Below are positions 1-8,615 of a DNA stretch of 64,000 nt, one piece after another. The notes below the pieces were generated by a model. That model saw only the letters and a program-made list of their open reading frames with translations, was not told where the DNA came from and did not search any database. The stretch is from Streptomyces achromogenes (GTDB lineage Bacteria > Actinomycetota > Actinomycetes > Streptomycetales > Streptomycetaceae), in the NCBI RefSeq assembly GCF_030816715.1, contig NZ_JAUSYH010000001.1, positions 3,844,001-3,908,000 on the forward strand. The letters are read 5' to 3'. Position 1 is the first letter of the stretch. The number at the start of each line of letters is the position of its first letter. The position numbers and the translations under genes were made by a program.

Positions 1-1
1 C

Positions 2-166
2 TTCCTGATGGTCCTGCCCATGGCGAAGTACCTGGCGAAGGTCGAGGCCCGCAGGAAGGCCAAGGAGGGCACGCGGGAGATCATCGAGGTCACCGAGCTG
101 GAGGTGCTCAAGGAGATCCGCGACGCCCTGGTCGCCCAGCGGGGCAACGGCCACAGCCAGCGGTAG
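2..166 (+). CDS. mscL: Large-conductance mechanosensitive channel MscL, C-terminal part
   Basis: Only the last 54 residues are inside the window; the start lies off the left edge. The visible part begins in the second transmembrane helix (FLMVLPMAKYL) and runs into a charged cytoplasmic helix with EVTELEVLKEIRDAL, the C-terminal bundle helix typical of actinobacterial MscL. MscL is a membrane pore that opens under membrane tension and releases solutes during hypo-osmotic shock. Identification rests on this short tail only, so it is fairly but not fully certain. Confidence 0.75.
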   Translation, partial: FLMVLPMAKYLAKVEARRKAKEGTREIIEVTELEVLKEIRDALVAQRGNGHSQR

Positions 167-218
167 CGGCGGCGCTGCCGGGGGCCTCGCGAGAGGGCGT
201 CCGGCAGCCGGTGCGGCC

Positions 219-401
219 TCAGATGTGGTGGGGCGGCTTCTCGTCGAGGAAGCGCCTGAGGTCGGCGGCGCTGTCGCCGTCGGCGGCCGGGCGCTCGCCC
301 CACCCCTGGTCGGTGTCGTCCGAGGACTGCCGGTCCAGCGGGTCGTCGAAGTTCAGCGCGGTCTTCGGGTCGCGCGGCTCGGAGGCGGAGGGGCTGCTCA
401 T
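219..401 (-). CDS. Small conserved hydrophilic protein, 60 aa
   Basis: A 60-codon reading frame convergent with mscL, starting ATG behind TTGAGG. The protein is acidic and hydrophilic with no membrane segment. It ends DLRRFLDEKPPHHI and carries an RDPKTALNFDDP stretch. I recognise the type as a small Streptomyces protein of unknown role, but I know no function for it. Codon use is typical of the genome, which supports a real gene. Confidence 0.55.
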   Translation of the reverse strand: MSSPSASEPRDPKTALNFDDPLDRQSSDDTDQGWGERPAADGDSAADLRRFLDEKPPHHI

Positions 402-541
402 GCCTCAAGAGTACGGCCACGCCGGCCGGCCTCACCGGGGCCGGGCCGTCCGTCGCGAACTCCACGGCACGGCCGCCGACGGCCGACGGCGGGTGACTCG
501 CGCAGAGGACATTCCTGCCGCTATCTGCTCTGCTGGGGCCC

Positions 542-1894
542 ATGACGTCCCGTACGACTCCGCCGGCCACTCCCTCCGGCGCCCCCACCCCCACCCGCAG
601 GAGACCGGTGCGCAGGCTCACCTCGCGCGGGAGGGACGAGGCACATCGGGTGGCCTCGCCGCTGGAGCTCTTCTTCGATCTCTGTTTCGTGGTCGCCGTC
701 GCCCAGGCGGGCGTCCAACTGGTGCACTCCGTGGCGGGGTCCCACGCGGGCGAGGGAATCCTCGACTACGCGATGGTCTTCTTCGCCATCTGGTGGGCGT
801 GGATGAACTTCACCTGGTTCGCCTCTGCCTACGACAACGACGACGTCCTCTACCGCGTCGTCACGCTGGTGCAGATCGCCGGAGTGCTGGTGCTCGCCGC
901 GGGGGTGTCCCGGGCGTTCGAGGACCACGAGTTCCTGGCCGTCTGGCTGGGTTACGCCATCATGCGCGTGGCCATGTCCTCCCAGTGGCTGCGCGTGGCG
1001 CTGTCGACGGAGGGCGCGGAGCGGACGGCCGCGCTGCGCTACGCGGGCGGCGTGCTGATCTGCCAGGTCGGCTGGCTGGGGCTGCTGATCCTGCCCGAGG
1101 GCGGCAGGACATGGCTGTTCCTGGCGATGGCTGTGGTGGAGATGTGCGTGCCGCTCTACGCCGAGAAGGACCGGCCGACGTCCTGGCATCCGCATCACAT
1201 CGCGGAGCGGTACGGGCTGTTCACGATCATCGTGCTGGGCGAGACGATCGCGGCGGCCACGGTCGCGGTGAAGTCCGGCATCGACGAGAACGACGCGCTG
1301 GGCGAGCTGCTGCCGATCGCGGTGGGCGGGCTGCTGATCGTCTTCGCCGCCTGGTGGATCTACTTCGTGGTGCCCATCCACGGCCATCTGCGCACCAGCG
1401 GGCAGGCGTTCCTGTGGGGGTACGGGCACTACTTCGTCTTCGCCTCCGCCGCCGCGATCGGCGCGGGTCTGGAGGTCGCCGTCGAGCAGGCGATCGGCGA
1501 GGCCCACCTCTCGACGACGGCCGCGTCGGCTGCCGTGACGCTGCCGACGGCACTGTTCCTGGCGACCGTCTGGGTCCTGCACGCACGGCACTTCAAGGTG
1601 GGCACCGCCCAGCAGTCGGTACTGCCCGTCACCGCGTTGCTGGTGATCTGCTGCACCTTCCTGGGCGAGTGGGCGGTGCTGACGGCCGGTCTGGTGGCGG
1701 CACTGGCCGTCGCGACCGGGACGACACTGACGGCACGCACGCCGGCACGGGAGGCCCGGACGGCGGGGAAGGACGCGGACGCGAGGGAGGGCGCAGGGGC
1801 GGGGAAGGACGCGGACGCGAGGGAGGGCGCAGGGGCGGGGGAGGACGCGGAGGCGTCTGAGAGCCGGGAAGCGCCGGAGAGCCGTGGGGGCTGA
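542..1894 (+). CDS. LtrA-family (low temperature requirement A) membrane protein
   Basis: A 450-residue polytopic membrane protein. After a basic N-terminal tail, the LtrA signature SPLELFFDLCFVVAVAQ appears near residue 40, followed by about ten hydrophobic segments; WYYF/IHGHLRTSG-like loops and an ARHFKVG loop fit the family. LtrA proteins are membrane proteins of poorly known function, first linked to cold growth in Listeria. The last 50 residues are low-complexity and contain two copies of GKDADAREGAGA from a 36-bp tandem DNA repeat at about 1768-1839, which probably drifts in length between strains. It appears monocistronic. Confidence 0.8.
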   Translation: MTSRTTPPATPSGAPTPTRRRPVRRLTSRGRDEAHRVASPLELFFDLCFVVAVAQAGVQLVHSVAGSHAGEGILDYAMVFFAIWWAWMNFTWFASAYDNDDVLYRVVTLVQIAGVLVLAAGVSRAFEDHEFLAVWLGYAIMRVAMSSQWLRVALSTEGAERTAALRYAGGVLICQVGWLGLLILPEGGRTWLFLAMAVVEMCVPLYAEKDRPTSWHPHHIAERYGLFTIIVLGETIAAATVAVKSGIDENDALGELLPIAVGGLLIVFAAWWIYFVVPIHGHLRTSGQAFLWGYGHYFVFASAAAIGAGLEVAVEQAIGEAHLSTTAASAAVTLPTALFLATVWVLHARHFKVGTAQQSVLPVTALLVICCTFLGEWAVLTAGLVAALAVATGTTLTARTPAREARTAGKDADAREGAGAGKDADAREGAGAGEDAEASESREAPESRGG

Positions 1895-2104
1895 GTGCAC
1901 CCGGAAGGCCGGCGTGCAGTCGGGAGAGCCGGGTGCGGCCGGGAGGTCGGGGTGCAGTCGGGAGAGCTGGGTGCGGCCGGGAGGTCGGGTGCAGCCGGGA
2001 GAGCTGGATGCGGCCGGGAGGCCGGGGTGCAGCCGGGAGAGCTGAGTGCGGCCGGGAGGCCGGGGTGCAGCCGGGAGAGCTGGATGCGGCCGGGAGGCCG
2101 GCGT
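1895..2104. repeat. 38-bp tandem repeats, about five copies
   Basis: The gap between the LtrA-like gene and the peptidase gene is almost wholly made of a 38-bp unit, itself two related 19-bp halves (GTGCAGCCGGGAGAGCTGG and ATGCGGCCGGGAGGCCGGG, with point differences). About five full units run from just after the stop codon to 20 bp before the next start. They are open in several frames but have no sensible start and repetitive translations, so I read them as non-coding. Confidence 0.85.
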
Positions 2105-2123
2105 GCTGGGTGAGACTGCTCCC

Positions 2124-3212
2124 ATGACAGTTGACGCTCTGACGGACGTCGCCGGCCTGCGGGTGGGGCATGCCACGCGGACGGGCGACGGTTGGCTCAC
2201 CGGAGTCACGGTCGTCCTCGCGCCGGAGGGCGGTGCCGTGGCCGCCGTCGACGTGCGCGGCGGCGGTCCCGGCACCAAGGAGACCGACGCCCTCGATCCA
2301 CGCAACCTGGTCCAGCGGGTCGAGGCGATCGTGCTGACCGGCGGCAGCGCCTACGGGTTGGACGCGGCGTCCGGGGTGATGGCCTGGCTGGAGGAGCGGG
2401 GCCGCGGGGTCCCCGTCGGCCCGGACCCGCGGCACGTCGTGCCGGTGGTGCCGGCCGCCTGCGTCTTCGACCTGGGCCGGGGCGGCGACTTCCGGGCCCG
2501 CCCGGACGCGGCCACCGGCCGGGCGGCCGTGGAGGCGGCCGCCGCCTGCGAGCCCGGGGCTCCGGTGCCGCAGGGGTGCGTCGGCGCGGGCACGGGCGCG
2601 GCCGTCGGAGCGATGAAGGGTGGGGTGGGCACCGCCGGCGTCGTCCTCGCGTCGGGGATCACGGTGGCCGCGCTGGTGGTGGCCAACGCCGTGGGGTCGG
2701 TGCTGGATCCGGAGACAGGGGTTCTGTACGGGGAGTTGTTCCAGGGGCGCGTGACCTACCCGCGGGCGCGGGTGCACGAGGCCGCGCGCCGCCGGCTGGC
2801 CGAGAGCGCGGCAAGGAACGCCCCCGCGCCGCTCAACACGACGCTCGCGGTGGTGGCCACCGACGCGGACCTGTCGAAGGCGCAGGCGCAGAAGCTGGCG
2901 GGGACGGCGCACGACGGCATCGCGCGCGCCGTGCGGCCGGTGCACCTGCTCCATGACGGCGACACGGTCTTCACGCTGGCGACGGGCGCGCGTCCGCTCG
3001 ACCCCGGCAACCCGCTCGCCCTGAACGACGTGCTCGCGGCGGGCGCGGACATGGTGATGCGGGCGATCGTGCGGGCCGTGCGCGCCGCCGAGTCGGTGGA
3101 CGTGCCGGGCGGGACCTGGCCGTCGTACCGGGAGTTGTACGGCGAGTTGTCCGGCGAGTCGTCCGGGGCGCCGACAGGGGAGCCGGCCGGGGAGTCGTCC
3201 GGCGGCTCGTGA
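2124..3212 (+). CDS. P1-family (S58, DmpA-like) N-terminal nucleophile aminopeptidase
   Basis: A 362-residue homologue of the DmpA/BapA peptidases, which are cytoplasmic and activated by self-cleavage. Family marks are LTDVAGLRVGH at the N terminus, the substrate-pocket stretch VLTGGSAYGLDAASGVM and GAGTGAAVGAMKGGVGTAG. The self-cleavage site is before Thr239 in PAPLNTTLAVVATDA, where DmpA has Gly-Ser, so a threonine nucleophile is predicted. ATG at 2124 is used because it begins exactly at the conserved N terminus, although in-frame codons extend upstream through the repeats. The tail is Gly/Ser/Glu-rich and repetitive. The substrate is unknown; relatives cleave N-terminal D-Ala, L-amino acids or beta-peptides. 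Confidence 0.85.
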   Translation: MTVDALTDVAGLRVGHATRTGDGWLTGVTVVLAPEGGAVAAVDVRGGGPGTKETDALDPRNLVQRVEAIVLTGGSAYGLDAASGVMAWLEERGRGVPVGPDPRHVVPVVPAACVFDLGRGGDFRARPDAATGRAAVEAAAACEPGAPVPQGCVGAGTGAAVGAMKGGVGTAGVVLASGITVAALVVANAVGSVLDPETGVLYGELFQGRVTYPRARVHEAARRRLAESAARNAPAPLNTTLAVVATDADLSKAQAQKLAGTAHDGIARAVRPVHLLHDGDTVFTLATGARPLDPGNPLALNDVLAAGADMVMRAIVRAVRAAESVDVPGGTWPSYRELYGELSGESSGAPTGEPAGESSGGS

Positions 3213-3298
3213 GCCCGCGCCCGGGAAGGGCGGTCGTCCCCGGGCGGACGCGGCCGTCGCCCGCGGAGCGGTACGGGACCGGCAACGGGCGCTCCCGC

Positions 3299-3358
3299 AC
3301 GGGTGATCGTCACCGGTGTCGGGCGCTCCGGGACGGGTGATCGTCACCGGTGTCGGGC
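3299..3358. promoter_or_regulatory. Duplicated 26-bp block with GGTGATCGTCACC palindrome
   Basis: Two perfect 26-bp direct repeats (3299-3324 and 3333-3358) each contain the perfect palindrome GGTGA-TCG-TCACC, at 3302-3314 and 3336-3348. They lie 160-200 bp upstream of the transpeptidase start with 34-bp spacing, close to three helical turns. This looks like a double regulator site, but no regulator is assigned and I see no clear promoter boxes beside it. Confidence 0.45.
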
Positions 3359-3507
3359 TCTGCGAAGGCGATTGTCCGGGTTCTGTCACGCGACGGCGTC
3401 AACCGGGACCGGTGGGGAACCCCGTCGGCCGCCGGCTCCCTCCTTGTCCACGTACCGGATCGGATACCGGAGCGGATCACTCACCTCACACGAAGTCGGA
3501 GCAGCCC

Positions 3508-4737
3508 GTGACAACGGCGGACAAAGCAGCGCGGCGCACAGTGGGAGCCTGTGCGGCCCTGATCGTCGGCGCCCTGACCCTGACCGCCTGCGGGGGCAGC
3601 GCCAGCGCCGAGGACGACAACGCCAAGGGCGGCAGGAACGGCTCGGGTTCCGTCAGGACGTCCACCGCGAAGATCGTCATCTCGGCGCAGGACGGCTCGA
3701 CGGGCGCGTCGATCAACACCACCGGGGTGAAGGTGAGCGCGGGCCGGCTCGCCAAGGTGCGGATGACGGTGGCCGGGTCCGGGCAGGCCGTCGAGGGCGT
3801 CCTGTCGGCGGACGGCGGCAGCTGGAAGCCGAAGGAGCAGCTGGAGCGCGGGACGAAGTACCGGATATCCGCGACCGCGAAGGACTCCAGCGGCAGGACG
3901 GCCGCCGCCAACTCCATTTTCACCACGGTCTCTTCGGCCGACAGCTTCATCGGCACGTACACGCCGGACAACGGCACGACGGTGGGCGTGGGGATGCCGG
4001 TGTCGTTCACCTTCGACAAGGCCATCGGCGACAGGAAGGCCGTGCAGTCGCACATCACGGTCACCTCCAGCAGCGGACAGCAGGTGGTGGGGCACTGGTT
4101 CAGCGCGCAGCGGCTGGACTTCCGGCCCGAGGAGTACTGGAAGGCCGGCTCCAAGGTCACCATGAAGATCGACCTGGACGGGGTGGAGGGCGCGAACGGT
4201 CTCCACGGCGTGCAGAAGAAGACGGTCACCTTCACGGTCGGGCGTTCGCAGGTCTCCACGGTCGACGTGAACACGCAGACCATGACGGTCGTGCGGGACG
4301 GCCGGACGCTGAAGGCGGTCCCGATCTCGTCGGGCGACGCCGAGCACACCACGTACAACGGCCGCATGGTGATCTCCGAGAAGTTCACGCAGACGCGTAT
4401 GAACAGCCGGACGGTCAACCTGGGCTCCGAGTACGACATCCCGGATGTCCCGCACGCGATGCGGCTGACCGCGTCCGGCACGTTCCTTCACGGCAACTAC
4501 TGGTACAGGAAGGGCAATCCGCCCTTCGGCCGCACCGGTACCAGCCACGGGTGCGTGGGGCTCGCCGACGTCCAGGGCGCGCAGGGCGACACTCCCGCCA
4601 AGTGGTTCTACGACCAGTCGCTGATCGGCGACGTGGTGGTCGTCAAGAACTCCCCCGACAAGACGGTGGCCCCGGACAACGGGCTCAACGGGTGGAACCT
4701 GTCGTGGGCCGAGTGGACGGCCGGAAGCGCGGTCTGA
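3508..4737 (+). CDS. L,D-transpeptidase lipoprotein (Ig-like plus YkuD domain)
   Basis: A 409-residue secreted lipoprotein. GTG at 3508 follows a GGAG site and gives a signal peptide with lipobox LTAC; earlier in-frame codons would bury it. Two immunoglobulin-like domains fill about residues 45-250. The YkuD catalytic domain follows, with HGNYWYRKGNPPFG and SHGCVGL; the catalytic cysteine is Cys349. These enzymes make 3-3 cross-links between meso-diaminopimelate residues of peptidoglycan outside the membrane and are not inhibited by most penicillins. The domain order matches mycobacterial LdtMt2-type proteins. A terminator hairpin follows. Confidence 0.93.
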   Translation: MTTADKAARRTVGACAALIVGALTLTACGGSASAEDDNAKGGRNGSGSVRTSTAKIVISAQDGSTGASINTTGVKVSAGRLAKVRMTVAGSGQAVEGVLSADGGSWKPKEQLERGTKYRISATAKDSSGRTAAANSIFTTVSSADSFIGTYTPDNGTTVGVGMPVSFTFDKAIGDRKAVQSHITVTSSSGQQVVGHWFSAQRLDFRPEEYWKAGSKVTMKIDLDGVEGANGLHGVQKKTVTFTVGRSQVSTVDVNTQTMTVVRDGRTLKAVPISSGDAEHTTYNGRMVISEKFTQTRMNSRTVNLGSEYDIPDVPHAMRLTASGTFLHGNYWYRKGNPPFGRTGTSHGCVGLADVQGAQGDTPAKWFYDQSLIGDVVVVKNSPDKTVAPDNGLNGWNLSWAEWTAGSAV

Positions 4738-4766
4738 CCGTATGACCGGCGGTTTTTGAGGGTACG

Positions 4767-4807
4767 TCGGGCCGTGCGGGAACCGATCGCGCGGCCCGAG
4801 CGTTTTC
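4767..4807 (+). terminator. Rho-independent-like terminator after the transpeptidase gene
   Basis: Inverted repeat TCGGGCCG (4767-4774) and CGGCCCGA (4792-4799) with a 17-nt loop, followed by GCGTTTTCC. It lies 30 bp after the stop codon. Confidence 0.6.
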
Positions 4808-4903
4808 CTCGACGTACGTTTTCTCGGTTCCCGGACATGATGTCCGACCGAGGGGCTACGGTATGCACCCACAAGGTGACATGCAGCAACGCCGGGAGAA
4901 ACC

Positions 4904-5650
4904 TTGAGCGTTCCGTACGAGACTGCAGCGTACGAACCAGCCGAGTCGCCCGAGTCTCCGGAGGAGCACCTCGCGCGACTGCTGGGTCGCGCCCTGAACT
5001 CCTTCGAACTGCCCGACGAGGCCCTGCGCCGGCTCGACTGCGCGCTGGCCCACGACAGTTCCCTGCACTCGGCGCACCACAGCGCGGGTCTGCACCGGGA
5101 GACCTACCGGCACACCTGGCTGCTGGCCGACGGCTGCGCGCTCACACTGTGGGAGCTGGTGCACAACACCGCGCCGGGCAGCGAGCCGCAGCACGAGGTG
5201 TACGTCGACGAGGAGGAGCTGCGCGCCGCCACCGCCCGGCTGCCCCTGCCGTCGGACACGCCGGACTTCGAACTGCCGGTGCTGGTACAGCTGTCGCCGG
5301 TGCCCGCGCCCCGGCACATGTACGTGCCGGACGACTCGGCGGACCACGCGCGCAGACTGCTACGCCGCGCGGAGAACGCCGATCAGCCCGGCGCGGACAC
5401 GACCGCGCTGTTGAAGTCGGCGTTCGCGCACCAGATCACCCAGGCTTTCGGGCGTCCTTGCCGTGCGGGCCGGATCGGCCTCGGCTACTCGCTCTACGAG
5501 CACGCCTTCCTGCTGCGCGACGGCCGGGAGATCTCCCTGTGGGAGGTCGAGCACACGGCCACGCCCGACGGTCGTCACATGTGCGAGGTGTACGCGTCGG
5601 AGGACGCTGCACGCGACGCGATGGAGCGCCGGGCGGCCCAGGTCTCCTGA
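4904..5650 (+). CDS. Streptomyces-specific protein with internal duplication (probably DUF6227)
   Basis: A 248-residue soluble protein, starting at TTG 4904 eight bases after GGGAGA. I recognise it as a conserved Streptomyces family, I believe DUF6227, with no known function. It is built of two related halves, about residues 22-105 and 148-235. Both share the block Y-x-H-x-(W/F)-L-L-x-D-G ... (T/S)-L-W-E-(L/V) ... EVY, seen as YRHTWLLADG at 68 and YEHAFLLRDG at 198. There is no signal peptide, membrane segment or obvious catalytic motif. It is transcribed alone. Confidence 0.75.
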   Translation: MSVPYETAAYEPAESPESPEEHLARLLGRALNSFELPDEALRRLDCALAHDSSLHSAHHSAGLHRETYRHTWLLADGCALTLWELVHNTAPGSEPQHEVYVDEEELRAATARLPLPSDTPDFELPVLVQLSPVPAPRHMYVPDDSADHARRLLRRAENADQPGADTTALLKSAFAHQITQAFGRPCRAGRIGLGYSLYEHAFLLRDGREISLWEVEHTATPDGRHMCEVYASEDAARDAMERRAAQVS

Positions 5651-5693
5651 GGAGCGGGCTCGGGAGCGGAAGCGTCCGGCCGGCGTGCCGGGA

Positions 5694-5975
5694 TCAGCGT
5701 CCGTCGCCGAGCCGGCGCACGAGGCCCGCGAACGCGTCCTCCTCCGCCACGGTCAGTTCGACGGTCTCCCGGTGGGGCCCGGTCCGCTCCCGACTCCGCA
5801 GGACGGGAAGCGCGGGATGAGCGGGGATGACCGGAACGGCGCGCAGTGCGGCGTGAGCGGCGGCGCGTGCCCGCATACGGCGCAGGACCCGGGTCAGGAC
5901 GAGCAGCCAGACGACGGACGCCGCGGCGAGAACGGTCAGGGCCGTCAACTGTGCGGGCGTGAGATGCACGGGCAT
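5694..5975 (-). CDS. Small single-pass membrane protein, 93 aa
   Basis: The frame is longer upstream, but ATG at 5975 gives a clean protein MPVHLTPAQLT. It has one hydrophobic helix (residues 9-28, VLAAASVVWLLVLTRVL) and then a basic, Ala/Arg-rich cytoplasmic tail. It ends in an acidic patch VAEEDAFAGLVRRLGDGR. I do not recognise it. It is convergent with the upstream gene at 5650 and lies on the same strand as the fructose operon, but more than 150 bp from it. Confidence 0.5.
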   Translation of the reverse strand: MPVHLTPAQLTALTVLAAASVVWLLVLTRVLRRMRARAAAHAALRAVPVIPAHPALPVLRSRERTGPHRETVELTVAEEDAFAGLVRRLGDGR

Positions 5976-6133
5976 ACCGCCAGTACACACCACGGCCCGG
6001 GAGCCCGGCCCCGGACCGTGACGAATCTCGCAGGTCACGCACAACGGCGGATATTCGCGCTCGCCCCATAGGGAGACGGGCGGGGCCGGGGCCGCAGGCC
6101 CGAAGCCGGGGCCGCGGGTTCAGGTCTCGGAGA

Positions 6134-8320
6134 TTATGCGGCCACCGGGTGCTTCGGCTTCGGCTCTGATGTGGCCGCGGCCTCTTCCGTCGTCCGGGGT
6201 TCCGTCGGTTCCGCGTCGGTGAGCGGCTTGCGCAGGCCCTTGAGGACGACGACGACGGCCGTCGTCACGCACACGCCTGCCGCGACGGCGAGCAGGTACA
6301 GGAACGGGCTGCCGATCAGGGGGACCACGAAGATGCCGCCGTGCGGGGCTCGCAGGGTGGCGCCGAAGGCCATCGACAGGGCGCCGGTGACCGCGCCGCC
6401 CGCCATCGACGCGGGGATGACGCGCAGCGGGTCGGCGGCGGCGAACGGGATCGCGCCCTCGGAGATGAAGGACGCGCCCAGCACCCAGGCCGCCTTGCCG
6501 TTCTCGCGTTCGGTCGGCGTGAAGAGCTTCTTGCGGACGACGGTCGCGAGCGCCATGCCCAGCGGCGGGACCATGCCCGCCGCCATCACGGCGGCCATGA
6601 CCTTCATCGCCGAGTCACTGGGGGCCTGGACGGCGATGCCGGCCGTGGCGAAGGCGTACGCGACCTTGTTGACGGGGCCGCCGAGGTCGAAGCACATCAT
6701 CAGGCCGAGCAGCACGCCCAGCAGGACGGCGTTGGTGCCGGACAGCCCGGCCAGCCAGTCCGTCATGCCCTTCTGGGCCTCGGCGATGGGCTTGCCGACC
6801 ACCACGAACATCAGGAAGCCGACGACCAGCGAGGAGATCAGCGGGATCACCACCACCGGCATGATGCCGCGCAGCACCGGCGGAATCCTGACGCGCTGGA
6901 TCGCGAGGACGACCCCGCCCGCCAGCAGACCGGCGACCAGGCCGCCGAGGAAGCCGGCCGCGATGTTGGAGGCGATCATTCCGCCGACGAAGCCGGGGAC
7001 GAGTCCGGGGCGGTCGGCCATGCCGTAGGCGATGTAACCGGCGAGGACCGGGATGAGGAAGCCGAAGGCGACCCCGCCGATCTGGAACAGCAGGGCACCC
7101 CAGCTGTCGACCTGGGTCCAGGAGAAATGCTCCATGACCGACGGCGCCTTGTTGATCTCCCAGCCGCCGATCGCGAAGCCCAGAGCGATCAGCAGACCGC
7201 CCGCGGCGACGAACGGGACCATGTAACTGACACCGGTCATCAGCCACTTGCGCAGCTTGGTGCCGTAGCCGTCGCCGGACTCGCCGGCCCGCTCGACGGG
7301 CGTGCCGCCCTTGGCGCTCGCCGTGACCTCGCCGCGCTCGGCCTTGCCGCGCACGTCGGCGATCAGCTGGGCGGGCTTGTTGATGCCGGCCTTCACGCCG
7401 ACGTCGACGGTCGGCTTGCCGGCGAACCGTTCCTTCTCCCGTACGGGCACGTCGTGGGCGAAGATCACGCCGTCCGCCTCGGCGATGACCACCGGGTCGA
7501 GTCGAGTGAACCCGGCCGAGCCCTGCGTCTCGACGACCAGTTCGACGCCCGCGTCACGCCCCGCGTTCTCCAGGGACTCCGCCGCCATGTAGGTGTGGGC
7601 GATGCCGGTGGGGCAGGAGGTGACGGCGACGATCCGGAAGGGGCGATCGCTCGCCGGAGCGGGGGCGGCCGGGTCCGCGACGGGAGCCGTGCCGGCGTCG
7701 GCGGAGGCCGCCGCCGACGCCGGCACGGAGTCTGCGGAGGCGCCTGCGGCCTCGCCAACGGGGGCTGCTGCCTCGCCAAGGGGGGCTGCTGCCTCGCCAA
7801 CGGGGGCTGCGGCCTCGGCTGCGGGGGCCGTGGAGGTCTCCGCCGTCTCGGGGGTCTCGGACGACGTGGCCCCCGGGGCCTGCTCACCGCGGATCAGGGC
7901 CGCCGTGGCCACCGGGTCGCCCGCCGCGCGCAACGCGTCGGTGAACTCGTTGTTCATCAGCTGACGGGCCAGGGACGACAGGATCGTCAGGTGGGCGTCG
8001 TCGGCGCCGGCGGGGGCGGCGATGAGGAAGATCAGGTCGGCGGGGCCGTCCGCGGCGCCGAAGTCGACGCCCGCCGCGCTGCGGCCGAAGGCGAGGGTCG
8101 GCTCGGTGACGTGGGCGCTGCGGCAGTGCGGGATGCCGATGCCGCCGTCAAGACCGGTCGGCATCTGGGCCTCGCGGGCGGCCACGTCGGTGAGGAAGCC
8201 CTCGATGTCGGTCACCCGGCCGAGGGCGACCATGCGCTCGGCGAGTGACCGCGCCGCCGCTTCCTTCGTTTCGGCGGACAGGTCGAGATCGACCAGATCC
8301 GCGGTGATCATGTCGCTCAT
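6134..8320 (-). CDS. fruA: Fructose-specific PTS permease, fused EIIA-EIIB-EIIC
   Basis: A 728-residue fused enzyme II that imports fructose and phosphorylates it to fructose 1-phosphate. EIIA (about 5-145) has the phospho-accepting histidine His65 in GIGIPHC. EIIB (about 227-320) has the phospho-cysteine Cys236 in VTSCPTGIAHTYMAAE. EIIC (about 345-700) has about ten membrane helices. The linker between EIIA and EIIB is Ala/Pro/Glu-rich and contains three copies of AAAPxGE from a 24-bp DNA repeat. ATG at 8320 follows GGAG. It is the last gene of the fruR-fruK-fruA operon, after a gap of about 295 bp. Confidence 0.95.
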   Translation of the reverse strand: MSDMITADLVDLDLSAETKEAAARSLAERMVALGRVTDIEGFLTDVAAREAQMPTGLDGGIGIPHCRSAHVTEPTLAFGRSAAGVDFGAADGPADLIFLIAAPAGADDAHLTILSSLARQLMNNEFTDALRAAGDPVATAALIRGEQAPGATSSETPETAETSTAPAAEAAAPVGEAAAPLGEAAAPVGEAAGASADSVPASAAASADAGTAPVADPAAPAPASDRPFRIVAVTSCPTGIAHTYMAAESLENAGRDAGVELVVETQGSAGFTRLDPVVIAEADGVIFAHDVPVREKERFAGKPTVDVGVKAGINKPAQLIADVRGKAERGEVTASAKGGTPVERAGESGDGYGTKLRKWLMTGVSYMVPFVAAGGLLIALGFAIGGWEINKAPSVMEHFSWTQVDSWGALLFQIGGVAFGFLIPVLAGYIAYGMADRPGLVPGFVGGMIASNIAAGFLGGLVAGLLAGGVVLAIQRVRIPPVLRGIMPVVVIPLISSLVVGFLMFVVVGKPIAEAQKGMTDWLAGLSGTNAVLLGVLLGLMMCFDLGGPVNKVAYAFATAGIAVQAPSDSAMKVMAAVMAAGMVPPLGMALATVVRKKLFTPTERENGKAAWVLGASFISEGAIPFAAADPLRVIPASMAGGAVTGALSMAFGATLRAPHGGIFVVPLIGSPFLYLLAVAAGVCVTTAVVVVLKGLRKPLTDAEPTEPRTTEEAAATSEPKPKHPVAA

Positions 8321-8615
8321 CGCGGGCTCCTTCGCACGCGTATCGCCCGGGGCGTGGTGTGGTGGGCGGGAGGGGGGACGGGGAGGCGGGTGGAGGCGGG
8401 GGTTCGGTGGAATGCGTCGGGCGGTCGGGGGAGGTCGGAGGCGGGGCCGGGGAAGCCCCGCCTCCGGGGGGTCGCAGGAGGGCTCGGGTCCTGCTTCCCC
8501 TGGTCGGCAGGGCGGCTCAGGATGCCCTGCCGGCCGTAGGGGGCGGCGGGAGACGGGGCGTCTCGCCGTTCACGGGCCGGTCCGCCGGGCGCCGCGGGAC
8601 GCGCGTGAGTCGTCG

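Noticed and set aside
1895..2113. Small open frames within the 38-bp repeats
   Set aside because: Translations are pure repeats (PGGRGAAGRAG type) and no ribosome site is present.
7735..7830. Repeats in the fruA region as a possible CRISPR or regulatory array
   Set aside because: They encode the Ala/Pro/Glu linker between EIIA and EIIB and have no spacers. No CRISPR array was seen anywhere in the window.
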